From NCBI GenBank assembly GCA_002305955.1, contig DBRH01000084.1, forward strand, positions 265 to 15,740: 15,476 bases of DNA. The letters run 5' to 3'. Shown here in pieces: positions 1 to 6,977 of the stretch. The stretch comes from Kosmotogaceae bacterium UBA1373 (GTDB lineage: Bacteria > Thermotogota > Thermotogae > Petrotogales > Kosmotogaceae). Position 1 is the stretch's first letter; every line of letters starts with the position of its first letter. The translations under genes were made by a program, and so were the position numbers. The notes under the pieces were generated by a model that did not search any database, was not told the DNA's origin, and saw only the letters and a list, made by a program, of their open reading frames with translations.

Positions 1-2493
1 ATACCGGTCGGGACAGAGATCGACCAGCTCGAAACGATCGCGGGTTTGATGGAATTGAAATTGAAGTTCCAGATCGTCGGCGACAGAGTTTTCATGATAG
101 GAACGGAAAAGGACATGAGAAGTTTCGAGGAGATCCTTAAAGGCCTGGTTGTTGAGGAAACCGGCGTGATAAACCAGTTCAGGTTTGTCAAAGCCATCAC
201 AGGAATAGATTCAGTCACCCTCGACATGTATCTCACAGCCAAGGGAATAGAACTCGCAGGAATATACGATGTGAGCGGTGGATATCTTTTGGTAGGCGAT
301 TCAGAGTCGATTGATCTGGCACAGGTCGCTGTGAATTACATAGCCGACAACCAGCGTGTACACTTCGACTACATCGACCTTCCTGAAAACTTCGATCCCG
401 GGATTCTACAGAAAATGGCCGAGGATCTCCTGCTGGGCGTTTCTCTAATCCAGGTAAGTCCATCTCGCTATATGCTGATCGGCGCCGCCGAAGACGTGCA
501 AAACCTGATAACCGTGATTTTCCAGGCGGCCGGAACCGGCGAAAAGCTACTGGATTACAGTATGGTTGTTCTTAGTCCCACCCTTGAAAAGGAACTTGAT
601 CTGGATGCCTTCCGGAACATCCTCGCAGAGATAGGTATAAAGGTTTCGGTTGGAAGGTTCAGCGGAAGATTGATATTTGTAGGAAAGCCCGACGCGATCG
701 AAGCCTCTACAAATCTTCTCGAAAAATTGCGCAGCTCTATGGAAGAGGATGGAATCGGGAAACTCGCTTTCTATGAGCTTCCGGTGGTTGGCGGATGGAG
801 TATCGCGGATATTCAGAACTACCTTGAAGCCGCCGGGATAAAGTTGAGTTCGGTGATCGAATACGCTGGCAGGATAGTTGGCATAGGTACTCAGAACGAC
901 CTGGCTATGGCCGAGGAGGCGCTTCTGTTCATTGCCAGCAAAGCAGCCAGAGAATCCGTGAGGATCGACAAAGGCCTGGTGACACAGATTCAGCTCTCGG
1001 AAATGATAAGCAAACTGAACCTGAAGGCGGAGTTTGTGGAACTGGACAAACAATGGTTGCTCATCGGAGACCCGGATTCCCTTATGAAACTGACGAGAAC
1101 GATCGAAGAGGCTGCGGCCGACAGAGAGATATCCAGATACGTTACCGACCTGACGGTAGATCCCCAGGAGCTCGCCTCTCTGCTCAGGGAAGCGATAGAC
1201 GGTCTGACGGTGCAGACCTTCGAGAACCTGCAGATGATACTTCTTAAATCCAAGAGTTCGGTGGTTCTCGATAACGCCGAGGCGATGATCAAGAGTATTC
1301 AGGAGTCCCGGAAGGCTGTGGATCCTGTCGAGAAGGGCGTTACGGTCAGCGGATCAAAGGTTGGTATCAATGTGGTTAACCAGGATCTTGAAAGACTGTT
1401 GAGAGTCGTGGCCGAAAAGCTAGATATTCCGCTGCTATTCATAGACGTGATCGATGAAAACATAACCATGTCCGTCAAGGAGATCGAGTGGGAAAGCCTG
1501 GTTAAGGTTATAAACGCCACGAAACCCGTCTCGATAAGCAGGATAGACGACATATACGCCGTAACCAAGAAGGAACAGAAGTCCGGTCAGGAAGCGACGG
1601 ACATAGAACTCGTATATCGCGTTTACCACAACGTCGAAGAAGTGACGAAACTGATCGAGTTCTACGGTGGCGAAGTTCTTTCCGATGCGGTAAACGGTTA
1701 CATAGTGGTCAGAGGGCTGGCAAAGTCCAAAGTGGATAGCATATTCGAAGAAATCGCCAGTTCGCTCGCCAAACCGAAGAAACAGGTCAGAATAGAGACC
1801 AAACTGGTGGATAAGTCGCTGGTGGATGAGATGCAGAGAGATTTCAACACGGCCATAGGAATCACCAATCCCGATGTTATAATTCAAAACGGGTCTATCG
1901 ATCTGAGTTTCAAGGTCTTTGAAAATCTCGATATCTCGAAGATACTTAACAGCATAGTAAACACCGCAAATGCCAGCATCGGCGCCGACCTAAGGGATAG
2001 AGACGTTGATTCCGACCTCATCTCAAGCCCCTCGATAGTTTCGATGAGCGGTGAAGAGGCGACCATTCATATAGGAGATACCATACCTTATCTGGTGAAG
2101 AAAATAGAGTACGTCGACGGTCGGCCGGTGGAAATAGAGACCATAGAGAACCTCAACACCGGTGTCGAATTGCGGATAACTCCAACGGTCAACGACGATG
2201 GGAAGATCCTTCTCGATCTCTATATAAAGGTCAGCGAACCCGAGAAATACGTCGATGGCACCAGAACGCTCTACGGTGAAAAGACCAGAGAGGCCAAGAG
2301 CAAACTTGTGATTGGCGACGGCAACACGTTGACTATCGGTGGACTGGTTGCCAACAAAGACTCCGTGAACGTCAACAAGATGCCTTTCTTGAGTGATCTG
2401 CCGTTCATCGGTAAGCTTTTCACCACCGAGACCAAGACTACCGATAAGAGAGAGCTTGTTATCTTCATCACGGCGGAGGTGGTACAGCCTTGA
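1..2493 (+). CDS. Secretin (GspD/PilQ family) with a long N-terminal tandem-repeat region; 5' end outside the window
   Basis: The reading frame is open from base 1, so the gene starts upstream; an internal TTG at 46 is not a convincing start because repeat-like sequence continues across it. The C-terminal part (about 1771-2484) is a secretin pore domain: it has the SSPSIVSMSGEEA block, an NTGVELRITP stretch and the hallmark MPFLSDLPFIGKLF near 2380-2421. Before it lie an STN/N0-like domain (about 1333-1566) and an N1-like domain (about 1603-1770). The first 1.3 kb encodes at least seven alpha/beta modules of about 55-60 residues, each with a hydrophobic strand ending in (V/I)G followed by an acidic turn and a helix. 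Secretins form multimeric outer-membrane channels for type II secretion or type IV pili. Here no pilus or secretion ATPase gene is adjacent, so the exported substrate is unknown. The extended repeats probably span a wide periplasm (inference). Family assignment is firm; the exact system is not. Confidence 0.9.
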   Translation: MPVGTEIDQLETIAGLMELKLKFQIVGDRVFMIGTEKDMRSFEEILKGLVVEETGVINQFRFVKAITGIDSVTLDMYLTAKGIELAGIYDVSGGYLLVGDSESIDLAQVAVNYIADNQRVHFDYIDLPENFDPGILQKMAEDLLLGVSLIQVSPSRYMLIGAAEDVQNLITVIFQAAGTGEKLLDYSMVVLSPTLEKELDLDAFRNILAEIGIKVSVGRFSGRLIFVGKPDAIEASTNLLEKLRSSMEEDGIGKLAFYELPVVGGWSIADIQNYLEAAGIKLSSVIEYAGRIVGIGTQNDLAMAEEALLFIASKAARESVRIDKGLVTQIQLSEMISKLNLKAEFVELDKQWLLIGDPDSLMKLTRTIEEAAADREISRYVTDLTVDPQELASLLREAIDGLTVQTFENLQMILLKSKSSVVLDNAEAMIKSIQESRKAVDPVEKGVTVSGSKVGINVVNQDLERLLRVVAEKLDIPLLFIDVIDENITMSVKEIEWESLVKVINATKPVSISRIDDIYAVTKKEQKSGQEATDIELVYRVYHNVEEVTKLIEFYGGEVLSDAVNGYIVVRGLAKSKVDSIFEEIASSLAKPKKQVRIETKLVDKSLVDEMQRDFNTAIGITNPDVIIQNGSIDLSFKVFENLDISKILNSIVNTANASIGADLRDRDVDSDLISSPSIVSMSGEEATIHIGDTIPYLVKKIEYVDGRPVEIETIENLNTGVELRITPTVNDDGKILLDLYIKVSEPEKYVDGTRTLYGEKTREAKSKLVIGDGNTLTIGGLVANKDSVNVNKMPFLSDLPFIGKLFTTETKTTDKRELVIFITAEVVQP
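25..1305 (+). repeat. Tandem protein-level repeats (about seven alpha/beta modules) in the secretin
   Basis: Diverged repeat units of about 55-60 residues, visible only at protein level. The core of each is a strand-turn-helix: VFMIGTEKD, YLLVGDSES, YMLIGAAED, LIFVGKPDA, IVGIGTQND, WLLIGDPDS and a degenerate MILLKSKSS. Approximate unit positions are 25-150, 181-351, 367-531, 559-735, 772-939, 952-1116 and 1141-1305. The N1-like domain at 1603-1770 carries a related core (YIVVRGLAK). The array may continue upstream of the window. The layout resembles multiplied secretin N-domains (KH-like ring-building modules), but the fold is inferred from pattern only. Confidence 0.75.
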
Positions 2494-3317
2494 CGAGAAA
2501 ACCCGTTGTCAGCGGAAAGTTTTACGCCGGCGACAGCGAGGATCTGAAGATTCAGATAAAGAACTGCTTTCTGCATCCGGCCGGCCCGGGGACGCTGCCG
2601 GTCGGCAGAGGGCAGAAGAGGGGATTATCCGGTCTCATAGTGCCCCATGCCGGTTATATGGCAAGCGGCCCGGTGGCTGCCTGGGGATACTACGAGGCCT
2701 CCCTGCTGGTTCAACCGGCGGTTGTCGTGATAGTGGGTCCAAATCATACCGGACTCGGTACCAGACTCTCTCTCTGGACCGATGGAGCCTGGTCAACTCC
2801 TTTCGGAGAAGTCGGTATCGATGAAGATCTCTGTAGAAAGCTGATAGAAAATTCAAACGGCCTTATTCAGGCCGATACGTCGGCCCATCTTTACGAGCAC
2901 TCCATAGAAGTGCAGCTCCCCTTCCTCCAGTACGTGTATTCTCAAATAAGTCTGGTTCCGATCGTTATGACCGATCAGAGGCTGGAGCTAGCACTGATTC
3001 TGGCTGACATCATAAAGAAGTCTATAGGCGATAGAGAGGATATGTTGATAATAGCCTCCTCCGATCTGAACCACTACGAGTCTCACGAAAAAACGATGAA
3101 AAAGGATTCCAGACTGGTCCAGCTTCTGGTCGAAGGAAAGTACGAAGAGGCCTACAGTCTGACCAGAGAAGAACGGATAAGTGCCTGCGGACTGGGACCG
3201 ATGGTTGCGGTGAGGAGTCTGTTCACGGAAATGAATGTTCTGAAAAACACTTCCAGCGGCGAAATTATAGGCGACAGGTACCGTACGGTCGGTTATCTGG
3301 CGAGTATCCTCAGATAA
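2490..3317 (+). CDS. MEMO1-family protein (AmmeMemoRadiSam system protein B)
   Basis: A 275-residue protein matching the MEMO family over its full length, related to extradiol dioxygenases. Conserved blocks are VPHAGY (H53), GPNHTG (H86), EHSIEVQLPFLQ (139-149 region), SSDLNHY (190-196) and a late cysteine in SACG (C233). In human MEMO1 equivalent histidines and a cysteine bind metal (copper or iron reported); the bacterial role is not settled. In many prokaryotes the family sits with AMMECR1 and a radical SAM protein, but neither is visible here. The TTG start overlaps the secretin stop (TTGA), and a GGAGGTGG SD at 2475-2482 sits 7 bases upstream, so translation is probably coupled to the secretin. 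This start keeps the family's usual N-terminal 'SGKFY' segment. Family call is strong; a functional link to the secretin is only a positional inference. Confidence 0.88.
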   Translation: MTRKPVVSGKFYAGDSEDLKIQIKNCFLHPAGPGTLPVGRGQKRGLSGLIVPHAGYMASGPVAAWGYYEASLLVQPAVVVIVGPNHTGLGTRLSLWTDGAWSTPFGEVGIDEDLCRKLIENSNGLIQADTSAHLYEHSIEVQLPFLQYVYSQISLVPIVMTDQRLELALILADIIKKSIGDREDMLIIASSDLNHYESHEKTMKKDSRLVQLLVEGKYEEAYSLTREERISACGLGPMVAVRSLFTEMNVLKNTSSGEIIGDRYRTVGYLASILR

Positions 3318-3346
3318 TTCCTCTTCTCGCGACGGAGTAACCACCA

Positions 3347-3355
3347 TGCTATAAT
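3347..3355 (+). promoter_or_regulatory. Extended -10 promoter for the small exported protein
   Basis: TGCTATAAT is a perfect extended -10 element (TGn-TATAAT) in the only gap in this part of the window. No good -35 hexamer is found 16-18 bases upstream, as is common for extended -10 promoters. Transcription would start near 3361-3363, giving a very short leader that runs into the GGAGGTG SD at 3366-3372. Confidence 0.6.
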
Positions 3356-3378
3356 TTTGTGAGCTGGAGGTGTGATCG

Positions 3379-3888
3379 ATGGTCAAGAAATATCTGATGG
3401 CTGTGCTTCTGGTGGTATCGATTCTCTGTACCGGCACTCCATCGATAATAATAGATGGCGAACATTTCGCCAGTATAGGCAAAGAGACTCCATCACTAGT
3501 GTACGATGGTATAAGCGTGGCCTACCTTCTCGATTCCGGTGGCAAGAATTCCCTGGAACTCGGAGGGGGTTTTTCTTTCGTTTCACCGGTCTCTTCCAGG
3601 GATTACTTCCAGAACGATTTTTTCAATACGGTTCTGAAGGTCTTTGTCGGTCAGGCCTATGATTTCACCGGCGAATCGTCGGCCGGTTTGAGAGTCGTGT
3701 CAAGGGTCGGTTTTCTGGTCTTAAACTTCGGCAAGTTCGGTTTTTTCTACTCCATAGCTCCCGTTTTCTATGTACGTGTCGGTTTCCTGTCGTTCGGTGT
3801 GAGCGTGGGACTGGAGATCGAACAATTCTTCGGAGAGAAGACGCTTCCAGTATTCCACACCGGTGGTGAGATAACTTACCGGTTCTAA
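3379..3888 (+). CDS. Small exported protein, probable outer-membrane beta-barrel, function unknown
   Basis: A 169-residue protein I do not recognise by family. It begins with a classical signal sequence: MVKK then a hydrophobic run to about residue 17 and a polar TGTPS region. The lone Cys in SILCTG lacks a proper lipobox, so it is probably not a lipoprotein. The rest is rich in Gly and aromatics with alternating hydrophobic/polar stretches (for example LELGGGFSFV, GLRVVSRVGFLVL, FYVRVGFLSFGVSVGLEI), typical of transmembrane beta-strands. It ends in TYRF, a C-terminal phenylalanine as in outer-membrane proteins recognised by BamA. About 150 mature residues would fit an 8-stranded barrel. The start ATG has a GGAGGTG SD six bases upstream. 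It follows the secretin-MEMO pair but has its own promoter. The envelope role is an inference from composition. Confidence 0.7.
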   Translation: MVKKYLMAVLLVVSILCTGTPSIIIDGEHFASIGKETPSLVYDGISVAYLLDSGGKNSLELGGGFSFVSPVSSRDYFQNDFFNTVLKVFVGQAYDFTGESSAGLRVVSRVGFLVLNFGKFGFFYSIAPVFYVRVGFLSFGVSVGLEIEQFFGEKTLPVFHTGGEITYRF

Positions 3889-3901
3889 CGGAGGATCAAG
3901 C

Positions 3902-4336
3902 ATGAGAGAGTTGGCGATTGTGAAGGAGCTGAAAAGGGATACCGTGCTCCTCGAAAAGGCTCGCACTCAGGCCTGCTCGAGCTGCGGCTCCAAAAACAGC
4001 TGCAGTGTTTCACAGAGCGATAAAATAGTCACTATAAGGGCATTGAGAAACGATGTCGAGGTTGAACCGGGCGATACAGTTGAGATAGAAACCGGCAAGC
4101 TCTCCGCCACCAGGGTGGCCATGATAGTGTACGGCATTCCGCTGGTCGTTTTTCTCACCGTCCTGATAGTTATTAACACATTCCTGAAATCCGAGGGACT
4201 GGCCGTCGGGCTGGCCTTCGCTTCCGTCGCCGTGGTTTACGGCATCATATCGATATACGACAGGCGCAACCGACAGAAGTTGATGCCGCGAATAATCAGA
4301 AAGGTGGTCTTGCCAGATGGATTCATCACGCAGTAA
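3902..4336 (+). CDS. RseC/MucC-family membrane protein (SoxR-reducing system RseC-like)
   Basis: A 144-residue protein with the RseC/MucC plan: a short N-terminal beta-rich domain containing a cysteine cluster (C25, C28, C34 in ACSSCGSKNSC), a VEPGDTVEIE segment, then two transmembrane helices (about residues 72-94 and 99-118) and a basic cytoplasmic tail. In Enterobacteria RseC helps reduce SoxR together with the Rnf/Rsx complex, and MucC/RseC is tied to envelope stress; neither rnf nor rpoE genes are present here, so the role is unknown. The cysteines may bind an Fe-S cluster or metal (inference). The ATG start has a GGAGG SD at 3890-3894. The 3' end overlaps the mutS2 start by 20 bases, implying co-transcription. 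Confidence 0.8.
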   Translation: MRELAIVKELKRDTVLLEKARTQACSSCGSKNSCSVSQSDKIVTIRALRNDVEVEPGDTVEIETGKLSATRVAMIVYGIPLVVFLTVLIVINTFLKSEGLAVGLAFASVAVVYGIISIYDRRNRQKLMPRIIRKVVLPDGFITQ

Positions 4337-6626
4337 TGTGGCTCTTCGCCTTCTGGAGTTCGAAGCCGTACTTTCGGAGGTCGCATCTAAAACGGTTTCC
4401 AGGTACGGCAGGGAAAGGGTGATGTCGCTAGAACCATTTGTAGAGGATCCCCTTCTTCTTTACAAACGCTCCAGCGAGTTCGAGAATATCATGCGAATTC
4501 AGGGCGAACCGCCCTTTTCGGTTTTCCACGATCTATATGTTTACATCGACAAAGTCAACCTCGGCTATTCGCTCATAGGCGAGGAGCTGAACAGGTGCGC
4601 AACTACCATGGAAAACACCTGCAGACTAAAGGAGTTCTTCGAACCCCTGGTCGATTCCAGTCCTAACGTGGCGTCGTTGGCATCGCAGTTGTCGTGCGAG
4701 AGAGGTTTCATTGCAGAGGTGAGAAAGAAAATCTCTGAAGAGGGACTGGTGAAGGATCAGGCCTCCCCGGAACTGAGAGAGATAAGAAACGAACTCCGGG
4801 GATTGACCAGAAACCTTAGAAACAGACTGGACTCGATCATGTCGCGTTACAAAGACGGCCTGACCGACACGCTCGTTCTGAGCAGGGATGGGAGGTATGT
4901 GCTCCCCCTCTCCTCGGGTAAAAAGAACGAGTACCAGGGTATAATACACGGCTCTTCGAGTAGCGGAGCGACCGTGTATTTCGAACCACAGGAGCTGATC
5001 TCGCTGAACGACACCCTAAAGATCCTTCAATCGCGGGAAGAGGAGGAGATTAGAAGAATACTCAGGGAGCTAACTTTTCTCTTCCAGGGCACTTTCGAAA
5101 GGCTCGGGCCCTCTCTCGAAGCGCTGGGAGTGCTGGACAGTCTCTACGGAATATGTAGATACGCCAGAAAGAGGAAAGGCGTCTTCATAGAACCGTCGAA
5201 CGACAGAACCTTCGTTCTCAGGGAGGCGCGCCATCCGCTCATAGAAGACGATAAAGTCGTTCCCATAACCTTTCACATGAGAGACGGGATAAACGGCGTC
5301 TTCATAACCGGCCCGAACACCGGAGGAAAGACGGTCGCGATGAAGACGATCGGACTTTCCGTAGTGCTTATGCTTTGCGGATTGCCGGTTCTGGCCGATC
5401 AGACTTCCTCTATACCCTACTTCAAAAACATATACGCCGATATAGGAGACGAACAATCCATAGAGCAGAGCCTCAGTACCTTCTCTTCGCACATTTCGAG
5501 GATCATAGGCATAATAAAGAACACGGACACCGACTCTCTGGTCCTGCTGGATGAACTGGGGGCCGGTACCGATCCTGTTGAAGGGGCGGCACTTTCGATA
5601 GCTATAATAGAGAAACTCTTATCCACCGACTGCCGGTTGATACTAACGACGCACCTGACTCCCATAAAGCTGTACGCTATGGAAAGGGAAGACGTGGAAA
5701 ACGCCAGCGTGGAGTTCGATGTAAACACTCTCAGACCCACCTATAGACTTTTAATGGGAATTCCCGGCTCCTCTAACGCAATAGAAGTCTCGAAGAGACT
5801 CGGTCTTCCCCTGGAGATCATAGACAAGGCACAGAGATACATGGACAGCGATGCTCGCGACCTCGAAGTCGTGATAGGCAAACTCCACAAAGAGAGATCG
5901 ACTCTCGAGAACGAGAGGAGAACCCTGGAGAGCACAAAGAGAGAACTGGAAAGCAGAACAAGAGAGTACGAGGATAAGCTTTCTCTCATCAAAGAGAAGA
6001 GATACAGAGAAGTCAGCGAAGAGATGGCATCTCTGGAAGAAAGACTGGGCCGAATACTCAAAGAGATAGAAAACTCGATCAACCTTTCCAGATCGGAAAG
6101 AGAGAGGGACAAGGTTTCGGCGGTCAAGAAACTGCACGATCTTAAGATTCAGGTTGAAAAGCACAGGTACTTCGCAGTCAACAAGAACGAAGAAATCCCC
6201 GAGGTCGGGGACACCGTCAGACTGCTAGACGGTGGCACAGAAGGGAAGGTCTCGGCGCTCGACGGCGACAGGGTTATCGTAGATTCGGGCAAGGTAACCA
6301 TCAAAGTGCCGGTCTCCAGGATAAGGGTGATCGGGAAAGTGGATAGAACCGTCGATGAGATCCCCTTCGAAGTTCAGACTCCCATCACCAGTTCGGAGAT
6401 AGACATCCGCGGAAACTACACGGAAGATGTCCCGATCCTGGTGTCGGATTTCATTCATTCTCTGAAGAGAAACGGTTTGAAGCAGGGATACATTATACAT
6501 GGAAAGGGAACGGGAAAACTGGCCGAGAGCGTATGGAACTACCTGCGCAGGACCAAGGGCGTGAAAAACTTCAGAATCGGAACGGCCAGAGAGGGCGGAA
6601 GCGGCGTCACCGTGGTGGAGGTCTGA
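4317..6626 (+). CDS. mutS2: Endonuclease MutS2
   Basis: A 769-residue MutS2: it lacks the MutS mismatch-recognition domain and has an N-terminal core/clamp region, an ABC-type ATPase domain and a C-terminal Smr nuclease domain. Visible motifs are the Walker A GPNTGGKT (332-339), the STFSSH signature region, Walker B LVLLDELGAGTDP (D412, E413), and TTHLTPIK. A charged coiled coil covers about 515-605, followed by a KOW-like VGDTVRLLDGG segment. The Smr domain has IDIRG (695-699) and HGKGTG (728-733). MutS2 has been linked to suppression of homologous recombination and, in Bacillus, to rescue of collided ribosomes. The ATG start lies inside the upstream RseC-like gene with an AGGTGG at 4302-4307. 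A GTG at 4338 just after the upstream stop is an alternative start. Length and domain order are normal. Confidence 0.95.
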   Translation: MDSSRSNVALRLLEFEAVLSEVASKTVSRYGRERVMSLEPFVEDPLLLYKRSSEFENIMRIQGEPPFSVFHDLYVYIDKVNLGYSLIGEELNRCATTMENTCRLKEFFEPLVDSSPNVASLASQLSCERGFIAEVRKKISEEGLVKDQASPELREIRNELRGLTRNLRNRLDSIMSRYKDGLTDTLVLSRDGRYVLPLSSGKKNEYQGIIHGSSSSGATVYFEPQELISLNDTLKILQSREEEEIRRILRELTFLFQGTFERLGPSLEALGVLDSLYGICRYARKRKGVFIEPSNDRTFVLREARHPLIEDDKVVPITFHMRDGINGVFITGPNTGGKTVAMKTIGLSVVLMLCGLPVLADQTSSIPYFKNIYADIGDEQSIEQSLSTFSSHISRIIGIIKNTDTDSLVLLDELGAGTDPVEGAALSIAIIEKLLSTDCRLILTTHLTPIKLYAMEREDVENASVEFDVNTLRPTYRLLMGIPGSSNAIEVSKRLGLPLEIIDKAQRYMDSDARDLEVVIGKLHKERSTLENERRTLESTKRELESRTREYEDKLSLIKEKRYREVSEEMASLEERLGRILKEIENSINLSRSERERDKVSAVKKLHDLKIQVEKHRYFAVNKNEEIPEVGDTVRLLDGGTEGKVSALDGDRVIVDSGKVTIKVPVSRIRVIGKVDRTVDEIPFEVQTPITSSEIDIRGNYTEDVPILVSDFIHSLKRNGLKQGYIIHGKGTGKLAESVWNYLRRTKGVKNFRIGTAREGGSGVTVVEV

Positions 6627-6636
6627 AGGACGGCCT

Positions 6637-6966
6637 ATGAAAGCGGGGATAGATATAGTAAAAATATCCAGAATGACAGAGAGGATAGCCCTCAGAATAC
6701 TTGGAGAAGAAGAGAAGCGGATCTACGATTCCCTCGGTCATCCATCGAGAAAACAGGAGTTCGCGGCGGGGCGTTTTGCGGCCAAAGAGGCCTTCGTGAA
6801 GGCATCGGGCAGAAAGGATATACCCTTCTCTGCCATCGAATTCCTCTCAAACGAAGACGGTTCTCCCGGTCCGTCCGGGGCTCTTCTTGAGATCGCCGGT
6901 TCGGCCGTCACTGTGAGTATATCTCACGAAAAAGAATACGCGATCGCCGTGGTCATCCTTTTTTAG
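6637..6966 (+). CDS. acpS: Holo-[acyl-carrier-protein] synthase
   Basis: A 109-residue AcpS-type phosphopantetheinyl transferase, which moves 4'-phosphopantetheine from CoA to a serine of acyl carrier protein for fatty-acid synthesis. The signature residues are present: GIDIV with D6, GRFAAKEAFVKA (R46 to A56) with metal/CoA-binding E51 and K50, and SISHEKEYA (S94, H97) near the C-terminus. It is shorter than the usual 115-125 residues; the missing part lies between the PxGxxL region and SISH, where most homologues have a helix of about ten residues. The catalytic set is intact, so I expect it to be active. The start ATG has AAGGA at 6626-6630, ten bases past the mutS2 stop, and ligA follows 11 bases downstream. 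Confidence 0.9.
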   Translation: MKAGIDIVKISRMTERIALRILGEEEKRIYDSLGHPSRKQEFAAGRFAAKEAFVKASGRKDIPFSAIEFLSNEDGSPGPSGALLEIAGSAVTVSISHEKEYAIAVVILF

Positions 6967-6977
6967 GAGGGAAGATC

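Noticed and set aside
2393..2824. A 143-codon + strand frame across the secretin/MEMO junction
   Set aside because: Low-complexity Arg/Ser-rich product in an alternative frame of two well supported genes.
4940..4945. TATAAT inside mutS2
   Set aside because: No matching -35 hexamer at the right distance and it lies within conserved coding sequence.
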